A DNA stretch of 50,767 nt, from NCBI GenBank assembly GCA_002408185.1, contig DHQV01000079.1, positions 1-50,767 on the forward strand. The letters run 5' to 3'. The stretch is from Deltaproteobacteria bacterium UBA5329. GTDB lineage: Bacteria; Desulfobacterota; Syntrophorhabdia; Syntrophorhabdales; Syntrophorhabdaceae. Positions within the stretch are counted from its first letter, which is position 1; every line of letters starts with the position of its first letter. Below the pieces are notes generated by a model. It searched no databases and was not told where the DNA came from. It saw only the letters and a program-made list of their open reading frames with translations. The position numbers and the translations under genes are program-made. This document shows positions 35,914 through 43,517 of the stretch, in pieces.

Positions 35914-36028
35914 GCAACTTGATGAAAAATAGTAAATAGGGAGGAGCAAGGAGTTAAAAGGAAATATCCTCGACCTGAAGACAATTATTTTCGCACCGCT
36001 CCTCACCCCTCACTATATTTATCAATCC

Positions 36029-36057
36029 TTGAAAGAACCCCTGATTTTTACTAAACT
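36029..36057 (+). promoter_or_regulatory. Possible promoter of nrfHA
   Basis: TTGAAA (36029-36034), 17-nt spacer, TAAACT (36052-36057). It would give a leader of only about 20 nt before TTG 36084, just enough for the AAAGGAAA site. Weaker than the other promoters listed. Confidence 0.4.
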
Positions 36058-36083
36058 GTGAAAAATATTGCAAAGGAAATGAT

Positions 36084-36575
36084 TTGGGCCGCAAGAACAG
36101 AGAGGACTCGGATTTCAATGCAGTAATAAAAAGGCATGTCTGGAAACTCATCGGGATGGGTTTTGCCTTCGGGGCGATAGTCATGATCGTCATCTTTGGC
36201 GGTTATCATTTTGTGGGCAGATCGACCTTTTGCGGTTCATGTCACAGCATGGAAAACAATTATTTCACTTGGAAAGTCTCCAGGCATAAACAATTTGGGT
36301 GCATTGAGTGTCACCTGCCGACGGGGAATATCGTCTACACAGTCCTGTATAAAGCATATGTGGGAGCGCGCGATGTGGCCGGCGAAACAGCCAGATCATA
36401 TCCATTTACCATAAAATTGACCAGCAGGGCCCGGACCATAGCAAACTCCAATTGCGCGCGATGTCATTTTTCGACCATTGAAACAACGTCCATGGCCAAG
36501 GGAAATGCAGATTGTATGAAATGCCATAAATTCCTAGTCCACGGCCGTTCCGTGGTTGGTGGAGGTTTTTTTTGA
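36084..36575 (+). CDS. nrfH: Cytochrome c nitrite reductase small subunit (tetraheme quinol oxidase)
   Basis: A 163-residue NrfH/NapC-family protein. One N-terminal helix (about 20-45) anchors it, and four c-type heme sites follow: FCGSCH, GCIECH, NCARCH and DCMKCH. It takes electrons from menaquinol and gives them to NrfA. The start is TTG 36084 behind AAAGGAAAT, since no ATG lies in frame nearby. It overlaps nrfA by 4 nt. Confidence 0.95.
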   Translation: MGRKNREDSDFNAVIKRHVWKLIGMGFAFGAIVMIVIFGGYHFVGRSTFCGSCHSMENNYFTWKVSRHKQFGCIECHLPTGNIVYTVLYKAYVGARDVAGETARSYPFTIKLTSRARTIANSNCARCHFSTIETTSMAKGNADCMKCHKFLVHGRSVVGGGFF

Positions 36576-37849
36576 ACAAGAAGATCGTCTTCGTTTTTGT
36601 CATTGGCATTATTTTCGTCTTTGCCGCCCTTGTAATGGTACGGTCATTTTTCTTGAAACCCTCCGACGCGGCGCATGTGGCTGCGATACCGGAAGGTGAA
36701 TACGACCCTGCAGTATGGGGACGCCGCTATTCGCTCCAATATGCAAGTTTCCAGAAAAACCTGGAGATGTCGGCCTCGCCGACGGATTTTGGAGGATCGG
36801 TCAAATTTCAGCATTCACTGAGGCAATCCGAGATACTCACAAATTTTAAGGGAAATGCGTTCAGCAAGGATTATACTGAAGACAGGGGACATCCTTACTC
36901 CCTGACGGACCTGAAAGAATCGAAGAGGGTCACTCCTCAAACCCCCGGGGCCTGCATGACATGTAAAACGGCCAATATTCCCGATATCTTTAAAGAGCTC
37001 GGGTGGTCATACGCCAACAAACCGCTTGCCGAGCTATTCGCCGAAAGCAAACACGCGATCGGTTGTGCCAATTGCCACAACCCCTTGACGATGGAATTGC
37101 GCGTTACAAACCCTGCCTTCGTTGAGGCCATGGCGAAAAGAGGGATCGATGTGACAAAAGCCCCCCGGGAAGAAATGAGGACGTATGTGTGCGGCCAGTG
37201 CCATGCAGAGTACTACTTCGAGCCCGGGACATCACGGGTGATAATGCCTTGGGACAAGGGGTTTCACCCCGAACAGATCTATGCGTACTACAGCACCAAG
37301 CCCGGCGGTTTCGAAGGCGACTGGGTCCAGCCCGATTCGCAGGCAATCATGCTCAAGGCCCAGCATCCCGACTTTGAGGTTTATTCCGCGGGTACCCACG
37401 CCAGGTTGGGAATATCATGCGCCGATTGTCACATGCCGTACATGCGTGAAGCAGGCCGGAAGTACAGTTCGCACCGGGTGACCAGTCCCATGAAGACAAC
37501 GGATGCATCTTGCAGGAGATGCCACCCGGAAGACGCGAAAATGCTGCTCGAAAGGGTTAGGGCCGGGCAAAAAAACGTATGGGAGTTACAACATATTGCG
37601 GGCACCAGGATCTCAAAGGCCCATGAAGCCATATCAAGGGCCATTACATCGAAAACGATCAATAAAGAAGATCTCGATAAGGCGCGGGAACATTTAAGGC
37701 GCGCACAATGGTACTGGGATTTTGTGGCGGCCGAGAATAGTATGGGATTTCACAACCCGGCCCTGTGCCTGAACATCCTCGGGCAATCAATCGATCTGGC
37801 TCACAGGGCCGCCGAGTCGGCGGCCCTGGCAACAGGCCCGGTCCCTTGA
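36572..37849 (+). CDS. nrfA: Ammonia-forming cytochrome c nitrite reductase
   Basis: A 425-residue pentaheme enzyme that reduces nitrite to ammonium in the periplasm with six electrons. The N-terminal hydrophobic segment serves as signal or anchor. Heme sites in order: CMTCK (the special Lys-ligated catalytic heme), CANCH, CGQCH, CADCH and CRRCH. The Tyr and His active-site regions (CHAEYYFEP and GTHARLGISCADCH) are present. It is shorter than the E. coli enzyme, as in several anaerobes. Dissimilatory nitrite reduction or nitrite detoxification is the likely role. The soluble two-component pair that follows may regulate it. Confidence 0.96.
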   Translation: MNKKIVFVFVIGIIFVFAALVMVRSFFLKPSDAAHVAAIPEGEYDPAVWGRRYSLQYASFQKNLEMSASPTDFGGSVKFQHSLRQSEILTNFKGNAFSKDYTEDRGHPYSLTDLKESKRVTPQTPGACMTCKTANIPDIFKELGWSYANKPLAELFAESKHAIGCANCHNPLTMELRVTNPAFVEAMAKRGIDVTKAPREEMRTYVCGQCHAEYYFEPGTSRVIMPWDKGFHPEQIYAYYSTKPGGFEGDWVQPDSQAIMLKAQHPDFEVYSAGTHARLGISCADCHMPYMREAGRKYSSHRVTSPMKTTDASCRRCHPEDAKMLLERVRAGQKNVWELQHIAGTRISKAHEAISRAITSKTINKEDLDKAREHLRRAQWYWDFVAAENSMGFHNPALCLNILGQSIDLAHRAAESAALATGPVP

Positions 37850-38010
37850 ACGTTTCACTCTTCGATCTTCGGTATTTTTTGAAAAAAAGTTAATAAGCCA
37901 CAAAAGAATACACCTCTATAACCTGAATATTATCAAGGATTTCCCGATAACGATGTCATACGGGCTGTTGACCATGCTGATTTCCTTGGTATAATTCTAT
38001 AAGCTAGGTG
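37850..38010 (+). other. Intergenic region after nrfA with a promoter
   Basis: No hairpin terminator is evident for nrfA. The region contains the promoter at 37968-37995. Its leader begins near 38002. Confidence 0.5.
37968..37995 (+). promoter_or_regulatory. Sigma-70-type promoter of the NarX/NarL-type pair
   Basis: TTGACC (37968-37973), 16-nt spacer, perfect TATAAT (37990-37995). Confidence 0.7.
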
Positions 38011-38169
38011 ATGAAGGAGTTTTCCTCCAGCGTCAATGGTGACAAACTGGGAAAATGCCCGGATAGTAGTGCGAAAGACCGATCGGATACGACCTGCCGG
38101 AAAGGGGACAAGCATGAATTACTCCGGTATAAAAAAACCAATCTGTCCCATCGGATGGGCCCACAATGA
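38011..38169 (+). CDS. 52-codon ORF overlapping the kinase start (possible leader peptide)
   Basis: ATG 38011 starts a 52-codon frame that ends in TGA overlapping the kinase ATG as ATGA (38166-38169). The kinase itself has only a weak ribosome site, so translation of this ORF could feed it by coupling. The peptide is hydrophilic (K, D, S rich, two Cys) and has no recognised domain. Only a short AGGTG precedes its ATG, directly adjoining it, so initiation is doubtful. It might be a leader peptide or chance. Confidence 0.3.
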   Translation: MKEFSSSVNGDKLGKCPDSSAKDRSDTTCRKGDKHELLRYKKTNLSHRMGPQ

Positions 38170-38990
38170 CGCGAAGACACGATGAGACACAGGCAACCCT
38201 TGAAAAACAGGTCCGGAGGCGCACGGAGCGCCTGTCGGAGGTCAATGAACTGTTGAGAAAGCAGATAGCCGAAAGAAGGCAAATGGAGGCCGATCTGCAG
38301 GACTCGCACGAGAGGTTGCGCCATCTGAGCATACATCTTCAAAAGATCCGTGAGAACGAACGAACCTCTCTGTCGCGCGAACTTCACGATGAATTCGGCC
38401 AGACGTTGACAGGAATGAAACTCGATGTAAGCTGGATCAAAAGGAGGCTGTCAACTAATGACGGGCACGGGCCTCTTATTGAAAGACTGGACTCTATCCT
38501 TGAAGCCCTTGATCGTACTATAGACACTGTCCAACACATGTCGTCCAGGTTAAGACCTGTTGTTCTCGACGATTTCGGACTGAGGGAAGCCGCGGAACTT
38601 GCAGCGTGGGATCTCAAAAAAAGGGCAAATATCTCATGTGAAGTCATTTCGGACCCGGACAACATAAGTCTTAGCGAAGCAGTGTCAACGGAAGCCTTCC
38701 GTATTCTCCAGGAATCTCTGACCAACGTGATGCGCCATGCTCGGGCAAAAAAAGTGACGATAACGCTTATAAAAAAGAAAGATGTTTTGAGCATGCGGAT
38801 ACAGGACAACGGAAAGGGCATAACAAAGAAGGAGCTCGCCAGTCCAAGGTCCATCGGGCTGACCGGCATGCAGGAACGGGCGCACAGATTGGGCGGTAAG
38901 CTATCCATTGAGGGGATCCGTGGGAAAGGGACGACGGTAACGCTGACTGTACCCCTTCGCCGGACAGACCCAGAGGGTAAGGAGGAATAA
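38166..38990 (+). CDS. Soluble NarX/DegS-type histidine kinase without a sensor domain
   Basis: A 274-residue HisKA_3-type kinase. The N-terminal 60 residues are a coiled coil (LEKQVRRRTERLSEVNELLRKQ...ERRQMEADLQ), the usual linker after a sensor. The phospho-acceptor is His74 in RELHDEFGQ, and the ATPase domain has N box ILQESLTNVMRHA, DNGKGI, and GLTGMQERAHRLGG. The sensor and membrane helices that should precede the linker are missing. It probably phosphorylates the regulator 3 nt downstream. It may receive its signal from a partner protein. Confidence 0.92.
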   Translation: MTRRHDETQATLEKQVRRRTERLSEVNELLRKQIAERRQMEADLQDSHERLRHLSIHLQKIRENERTSLSRELHDEFGQTLTGMKLDVSWIKRRLSTNDGHGPLIERLDSILEALDRTIDTVQHMSSRLRPVVLDDFGLREAAELAAWDLKKRANISCEVISDPDNISLSEAVSTEAFRILQESLTNVMRHARAKKVTITLIKKKDVLSMRIQDNGKGITKKELASPRSIGLTGMQERAHRLGGKLSIEGIRGKGTTVTLTVPLRRTDPEGKEE

Positions 38991-38993
38991 ATC

Positions 38994-39626
38994 ATGCTGC
39001 GAGTCATCATTGCAGACGATCATCCCGTGGTACTTAAAGGTCTTAAGGAGATCCTCCAGGAAAATTTCAGCGACATGATATTTGACGAGGCGCGCAGGGG
39101 ATACGAGCTAATCAACAAAGTTTATAATAACGATTATAATCTTGTCCTCCTCGATATCTCGCTCCCTGACATAAATGGTCTTGAAGCCCTCAAAGAGATA
39201 AAAAAGAAGCGTGCAAGGCTGCCTGTTCTCATCGTGAGCACATATCCGGAAGAACAGTATGCTGTCCGGTCCATAAAAGCAGGGGCACAGGGTTATATTA
39301 CCAAGAGAAGTGCATCGGAAGAACTTGTGGTGGCTGTAAACAAGATCCTATCGGGCAAAAGATATGTTAACCCGGCCTTCGCGGAACAAATGGTCCTTGA
39401 TTTTGAATGTGAAACGGAGGCTCCGCCGCACGAGAAACTCTCTATTCGTGAGCTTCAGGTTATGAAAATGGTAGCGAGCGGTCTGACAAACAAGGAGATT
39501 GCAGAACAATTACATCTCAGCATTAACACGGTCCGGACATACAGAGTGCGTATTCTTGAAAAAATAGCCGTTAAGAAAACAAACGAGTTAATCTGGTACG
39601 CTGTGAAATACGGCCTCGTTGAATAA
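38994..39626 (+). CDS. NarL/FixJ-family response regulator
   Basis: A 210-residue regulator. The receiver has IIADDHPVV, phospho-acceptor D54 in LLDISLPD and the T/K pocket residues (VSTYP, YITKRSAS). The LuxR-type helix-turn-helix (about 145-205) is SIRELQVMKMVASGLTNKEIAEQLHLSINTVRTY. It acts as a dimer on promoters after phosphorylation by the adjacent kinase. Being just downstream of nrfHA, it may control nitrite reduction, but it has its own promoter and that link is inferred from position only. Confidence 0.94.
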   Translation: MLRVIIADDHPVVLKGLKEILQENFSDMIFDEARRGYELINKVYNNDYNLVLLDISLPDINGLEALKEIKKKRARLPVLIVSTYPEEQYAVRSIKAGAQGYITKRSASEELVVAVNKILSGKRYVNPAFAEQMVLDFECETEAPPHEKLSIRELQVMKMVASGLTNKEIAEQLHLSINTVRTYRVRILEKIAVKKTNELIWYAVKYGLVE

Positions 39627-39638
39627 ATAGCAAAGATA

Positions 39639-39673
39639 GCCTCAGGCCTCAGGCCTCAGGCCTCAGGCCTCAG
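39639..39673 (+). repeat. Tandem repeat, five copies of GCCTCAG
   Basis: Five perfect 7-bp copies, from 39639 to 39673, followed by GAAAAGG. They lie between the NarL-type gene and the terminator at 39697. Confidence 0.95.
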
Positions 39674-39696
39674 GAAAAGGAACATATTTTAATGAA

Positions 39697-39736
39697 AAAC
39701 CGTTATGTCCGAAGTCGGAAATAACGGTTTGTTTTT
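39697..39736. terminator. Probable bidirectional terminator
   Basis: AAACCGTTAT (39697-39706) pairs with ATAACGGTTT (39721-39730), with an inner TCCGA/TCGGA stem, followed by GTTTTT. The plus-strand side ends the NarL-type operon. The convergent His-rich gene also ends here. Confidence 0.7.
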
Positions 39737-39765
39737 GCCTGAGATGTGAAATTTGAGACCGTTTC

Positions 39766-40071
39766 TCAGTACGGATATACGTATACGCGAGCGGGTGCGG
39801 GTGGTGGGTAGTAGTAATATACCCTCGGGGGCGGAGGGGGAGGAGGCGGTGCCGCATAAACCGGGGCCGGGCGCACTGCGCTTCCCACTATCGCACCAAG
39901 AACGAATCCTCCCGCGGCTGCCCCTGCATAACCCCAACCGTTGTTGTAATGATGATGATGATGCCCATAATATGGTCTGTAATAATAACCTCCCCGGGCC
40001 TCGCTCATAGTCGGCAAGATCATCAAGACAAGCAATGCTAGAACCGAGATAATTACGATCGTTGTCTTCAT
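39766..40071 (-). CDS. Small secreted His/Tyr/Pro-rich protein with glycine-zipper segment
   Basis: A 101-residue protein. A signal peptide (VIISVLALLVLMILP, cleavage near SEA-RG) is followed by GGYYYRPYYGHHHHHYN, a glycine-zipper stretch (AGAAAGGFVLGAIVGS) and a tail of proline runs and tyrosines (PPPPPPPPRVYYYYPPP). ATG 40071 follows GGAGGGG; a longer start lacks a ribosome site. Such His-rich, zipper-containing envelope proteins occur in many proteobacteria; metal binding or an association with the outer membrane is plausible. Function unknown. Confidence 0.8.
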   Translation of the reverse strand: MKTTIVIISVLALLVLMILPTMSEARGGYYYRPYYGHHHHHYNNGWGYAGAAAGGFVLGAIVGSAVRPAPVYAAPPPPPPPPRVYYYYPPPAPARVYVYPY

Positions 40072-40213
40072 ATCCCCTCCACAGACTACCTGAATTTGTT
40101 GTAAGATACATAAGCAAGAACGATACCATGGAGCCATTTGGACAAAGGGCCCATAATTACGGATAGTTTTAAAGCTCTTGCATGAGACAGGGGTTTCGAA
40201 ATAGGCAATATTT

Positions 40214-40316
40214 GTCGACATTACTTTTACATAATGACAATTGCGTCGACAATAGTGTCGATATAACGACCCGATTGACAAGCTGTGTGAAAACATAATA
40301 AGGTAAACAAGCTGTG
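40214..40316 (+). promoter_or_regulatory. Repeated motifs upstream of the SpoIID/LytB cluster
   Basis: GTCGACA occurs at 40214-40220 and 40244-40250, with a variant GTCGATA at 40258-40264. A TTGACA at 40275-40280 is followed by TAATAA at 40296-40301, a short 15-nt spacer for a promoter. The 10-mer ACAAGCTGTG is directly repeated at 40278-40287 and 40307-40316, one copy overlapping the TTGACA. These could be regulator sites and a promoter for the cluster that starts at 40342. Confidence 0.4.
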
Positions 40317-40341
40317 CTCAATATATTGCAGGAGGGCTATC

Positions 40342-41667
40342 GTGTCCGTCGATACACGTGAACCGGTAATTACCGTTGGGATCGCTGATATGCAGCCGGG
40401 TGTAACAGGGCGGCTCAACGGAAATTTTCTGATCGAAGGGACTAGCCTTTTGTCCGGCCCATTCCACGCTTCGGCCGACGGCACCGGAATTCTCCTTTTC
40501 GATGAAGGTAACCATCCCGTAGCCCATTCACCTTCGGTACGCCTTGTGGCACAAGAAGGCTCGACATTTCGCATATCGGACGTTACGATCGGGATCCGTT
40601 TTCACTGGGAACGAAAAGAAGACCAAGTTTTTCAAGGAAATCTTGTCCTGACTGCCCGGGATGCGGGCAATATCGCCATTATCAACGAGATACCGCTGGA
40701 GAATTATCTCGTCAGCGTCATATCCTCCGAAATGAGCGGAACGGCACCCCATGAATTTCTCAGGGTCCATTCTATTATTTCCCGTAGCTGGCTACTTGCA
40801 GCGCTTGACCGGAAGAATACGGCAAAAACACCGGCAAAAATGACCGAAACCGATGAACTGATACGCTGGTACAACCGGGAAGACCATGACATTTTCGATG
40901 TCTGTGCGGATGACCATTGTCAGCGTTACCAAGGAATTACGAAGATAATCTCGAATATGGCAGCAGATGCGGTGGAAAGGACGCGTGGACATGTCCTGAC
41001 ATACGGCGACAAGGTCTGTGATGCCCGGTACTTCAAGGCATGTGGTGGAATTACCGAGAACTACGAAACTGCCTGGGAAGAGACCCCCGTACCGTACCTT
41101 GTCAGCGTCAGCGATTCACAGGGTGCATTAGCTCCGGTCACGTCCGAAGATAAAGCTGCCGACTGGATATCAGACCCGCCGGACGCTTACTGCAATACAA
41201 AAGATGAAAAACTGCTTGCAGAGATACTCCCGGGTTTCGACCGGGAAACCACGCAGTTTTTTCGCTGGAAGGTGGAGTATTCCAAAGGCCAGCTTGAAAA
41301 CGTTATCAGGGAAAAATCAGGGATCGATTTCGGTACACTTAAGGATCTGACGCCGCTTGAACGGGGACCGTCCGGAAGGATCAAGCGACTGAGGATCGTC
41401 GGTTCAAAGCAGAGCATTGTCATCGGCAAAGAACTTGAGATCAGAAGATGGCTTTCACCCACACACCTGTACAGCAGCGCCTTTGTCGTATCAGTAAAAA
41501 AAGGCCCCGACGGCCAGCCGGAAGGCTTTATATTCAATGGCGCCGGATGGGGCCACGGCGTGGGCCTGTGCCAGATAGGGGCCGCTGTCATGGCGAAAAA
41601 AGGGTTCACAGCAGAAGAGATCCTGGGTCATTATTTTACCGGTGCGGAAATAAAGAAAATATATTGA
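40342..41667 (+). CDS. SpoIID/LytB-domain protein without a signal peptide
   Basis: A 441-residue protein in the family of SpoIID, a lytic transglycosylase that cuts peptide-free peptidoglycan glycan. The domain has the conserved Glu at about 130 in SVISSEMSGTAPHEFL, the SRSWLL helix, a conserved Cys pair (DVCADDHCQRY), KACGGITENYETAW and the C-terminal GWGHGVGLCQIGA. GTG 40342 follows AGGAGGG, and an in-frame stop just upstream excludes a longer N-terminus. So there is no signal peptide or membrane helix, unusual for a wall enzyme. It heads a co-directional cluster of amino-sugar genes; a cytoplasmic substrate is possible. Confidence 0.9.
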   Translation: MSVDTREPVITVGIADMQPGVTGRLNGNFLIEGTSLLSGPFHASADGTGILLFDEGNHPVAHSPSVRLVAQEGSTFRISDVTIGIRFHWERKEDQVFQGNLVLTARDAGNIAIINEIPLENYLVSVISSEMSGTAPHEFLRVHSIISRSWLLAALDRKNTAKTPAKMTETDELIRWYNREDHDIFDVCADDHCQRYQGITKIISNMAADAVERTRGHVLTYGDKVCDARYFKACGGITENYETAWEETPVPYLVSVSDSQGALAPVTSEDKAADWISDPPDAYCNTKDEKLLAEILPGFDRETTQFFRWKVEYSKGQLENVIREKSGIDFGTLKDLTPLERGPSGRIKRLRIVGSKQSIVIGKELEIRRWLSPTHLYSSAFVVSVKKGPDGQPEGFIFNGAGWGHGVGLCQIGAAVMAKKGFTAEEILGHYFTGAEIKKIY

Positions 41668-41689
41668 TCTCAATGCACTTTTGTGATTC

Positions 41690-42436
41690 ATGGTAAAGAG
41701 TCGTTTCAAAACAGCCTTCATTCTAGGGGCGGGATTGGGAACACGCCTGCGCCCCTTGACCGAATATGTGCCCAAACCGTTGTTGCCATTGAATGGCCGG
41801 CCGATGGTCACATATGCCATGGATCATTTGTTGTGTATCGGCATAGAGCGCTTTATAGTCAATACACATCATCAGCCGGACAAATATACTAAAGCGTTTC
41901 CCGACGGGGAATGGCGGGGCGTTCCCATTGTATTCAGACACGAACCCGCACTCCTCGACACCGGGGGAGGACTTAAGAATATTGAGGACCTCCTGACAGG
42001 CGACGAGGTTATTATCTGTTATAACGGGGACATCCTGTCCGACCTTCCGCTCGACACCCTGATCAGGGACCACGAGTCCCAACCATGCGAAGCAACGCTT
42101 GCGTTAAGAACGAAGGGACCCAACCTCAATGTCGATATCGATGGATCCGGAGCGATATGCGACATGCGGCGGATCCTCAAAAGGCCGGGGACGGCGACAT
42201 GTCTTTTTACGGGGATCTACACGGTCGAAACGTCCATTCTTACGACGATCGAAAAAGATAAGATCGAATCCATCGTAGAAGTCTTTCTTCGCAGGATCGT
42301 CTTAAAACCGGGTTCTATCCGGGGTACCATTATCGATTCCGGTACATGGGACGATATAGGCTCGGTCGAAGTATATGAACGGCTTGCAGGACAAATGTCA
42401 CCCACGATAAAGAGAGGCCAGGCACATGAGCTATGA
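41690..42436 (+). CDS. MurU-like sugar-1-phosphate nucleotidyltransferase
   Basis: A 248-residue nucleotidyltransferase with the signature GAGLGTRLRPLTEYVPKPLLPL and the later GGGLKN, CYNGDI and DSGTWDDIGSVEVYERL regions. Its best comparison is MurU, which makes UDP-MurNAc from MurNAc-1-phosphate in peptidoglycan recycling. RfbA-type enzymes are longer. It overlaps the kinase gene by 11 nt, exactly the MurU-AmgK pairing known from Pseudomonas-type recycling. The nucleotide and sugar specificity are inferred from context. Confidence 0.85.
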   Translation: MVKSRFKTAFILGAGLGTRLRPLTEYVPKPLLPLNGRPMVTYAMDHLLCIGIERFIVNTHHQPDKYTKAFPDGEWRGVPIVFRHEPALLDTGGGLKNIEDLLTGDEVIICYNGDILSDLPLDTLIRDHESQPCEATLALRTKGPNLNVDIDGSGAICDMRRILKRPGTATCLFTGIYTVETSILTTIEKDKIESIVEVFLRRIVLKPGSIRGTIIDSGTWDDIGSVEVYERLAGQMSPTIKRGQAHEL

Positions 42437-43421
42437 GAACGAGATCGCGGTTTTTGCCCGCACCGTGATGAATATAGACAGTTCACACGATATTGCCGTA
42501 ACTGAGCTTTCAGCACGCGGCTCGGACCGGGTATTCTACCGCGTCCTCTGGAATGACAGGACCGTCATCGCTATCCATTACGATACGAATCGAATGGAAA
42601 ACGAATATTACGCGGAAATCGCGGTCTTTCTCAAGAAAATGCGCATACCTGTTCCCGAAATGATAGCCCACGACCCGGCAAAGCATATCATGATGCTCGA
42701 AGACCTCGGGGATACGGACCTTTTTTCACTGGGTGCCCATGAATGGCCCGAAAGGCGCATTCTCTATCAAAAGGCCCTAGGGGCCGTGCAAAGGCTTCAT
42801 AAGATAACGGAGAAAAATTTTCCTTCACAGGGCGTTCGACTTATGAACAGGTTCGGTCCCGACCTTTATCTTTGGGAGCAGGATTATTTTCTCGATAATT
42901 TCGTCAAACGATACTGCGACCTTACCCTCGACCCCGGATTCGAAGCGAAGCTCAGGACCGAGCTTTCAGGGCTTTCCGAAAGGCTGTACATGGTCCCGCA
43001 GGTCCTGGTCCACCGCGATTTTCAGTCCCGGAACATAATGATACGCAACTCAGAGCCGTATTTTATCGATTTTCAGGGCATGCGGTTCGGTAACCCGTTC
43101 TATGACCTCGCCTCGCTCCTGTGCGACCCCTATGTATCTGTCCCGGATGAAGGACGGAATGAACTCCTGTCTTTTTATTACGTCCTGTCATCACAGGAGC
43201 TTGATTGGGATGTATATCAAGGATCTTTCTGGGACGCCAGCGTAGAACGCCTGATGCAGACGCTTGGTGCGTTCGGGTTTCTTGGAAAGGTAAAGGGGCT
43301 TGAAGATTTTTTTGGATCTATTCCGGCGGGCCTTGACAATCTTAGCCTCGCAGCATCCCATGTCCCGTCGCTCACATCCCTGCATGATGTGATACTTTTG
43401 TGCCAGGCCGCTACAGGATAG
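42426..43421 (+). CDS. AmgK-like sugar kinase (APH fold)
   Basis: A 331-residue aminoglycoside-phosphotransferase-fold protein. The catalytic loop is VLVHRDFQSRNIM (about 195) and the metal-binding Asp is in FIDFQGMRFGNPFYDLASLL; the mid-region MLEDLGDTDL matches AmgK. AmgK phosphorylates MurNAc (and GlcNAc) at C1, giving the substrate of MurU, the gene it overlaps. The exact pairing with MurU strongly suggests the same chemistry. Some family members phosphorylate other small molecules; that cannot be excluded from sequence. Confidence 0.85.
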   Translation: MSYENEIAVFARTVMNIDSSHDIAVTELSARGSDRVFYRVLWNDRTVIAIHYDTNRMENEYYAEIAVFLKKMRIPVPEMIAHDPAKHIMMLEDLGDTDLFSLGAHEWPERRILYQKALGAVQRLHKITEKNFPSQGVRLMNRFGPDLYLWEQDYFLDNFVKRYCDLTLDPGFEAKLRTELSGLSERLYMVPQVLVHRDFQSRNIMIRNSEPYFIDFQGMRFGNPFYDLASLLCDPYVSVPDEGRNELLSFYYVLSSQELDWDVYQGSFWDASVERLMQTLGAFGFLGKVKGLEDFFGSIPAGLDNLSLAASHVPSLTSLHDVILLCQAATG

Positions 43422-43517
43422 AGATCTATCGGCATCGAACACTGCTAAACAATTCGGTGCTCGAGACCCTCGTCGTTCTTTAAAAATTCACCCGGACATG
43501 CTACGATAAGAAGAAAA

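Larger units (their letters stand above)
35807..36083. other. Divergent intergenic region before nrfH
   Basis: No gene seen. It holds the leftward promoter for the 94-residue protein and a probable rightward one for nrfH, plus GGGG/CCCC and GAGGAGC/GCTCCTC complementary segments that could pair. I see no FNR, Fur or NsrR box that I would trust. Confidence 0.5.

Noticed and set aside
39639..39673. Tandem GCCTCAG repeats as a CRISPR array
   Set aside because: Seven-base units without spacers; a simple tandem repeat.
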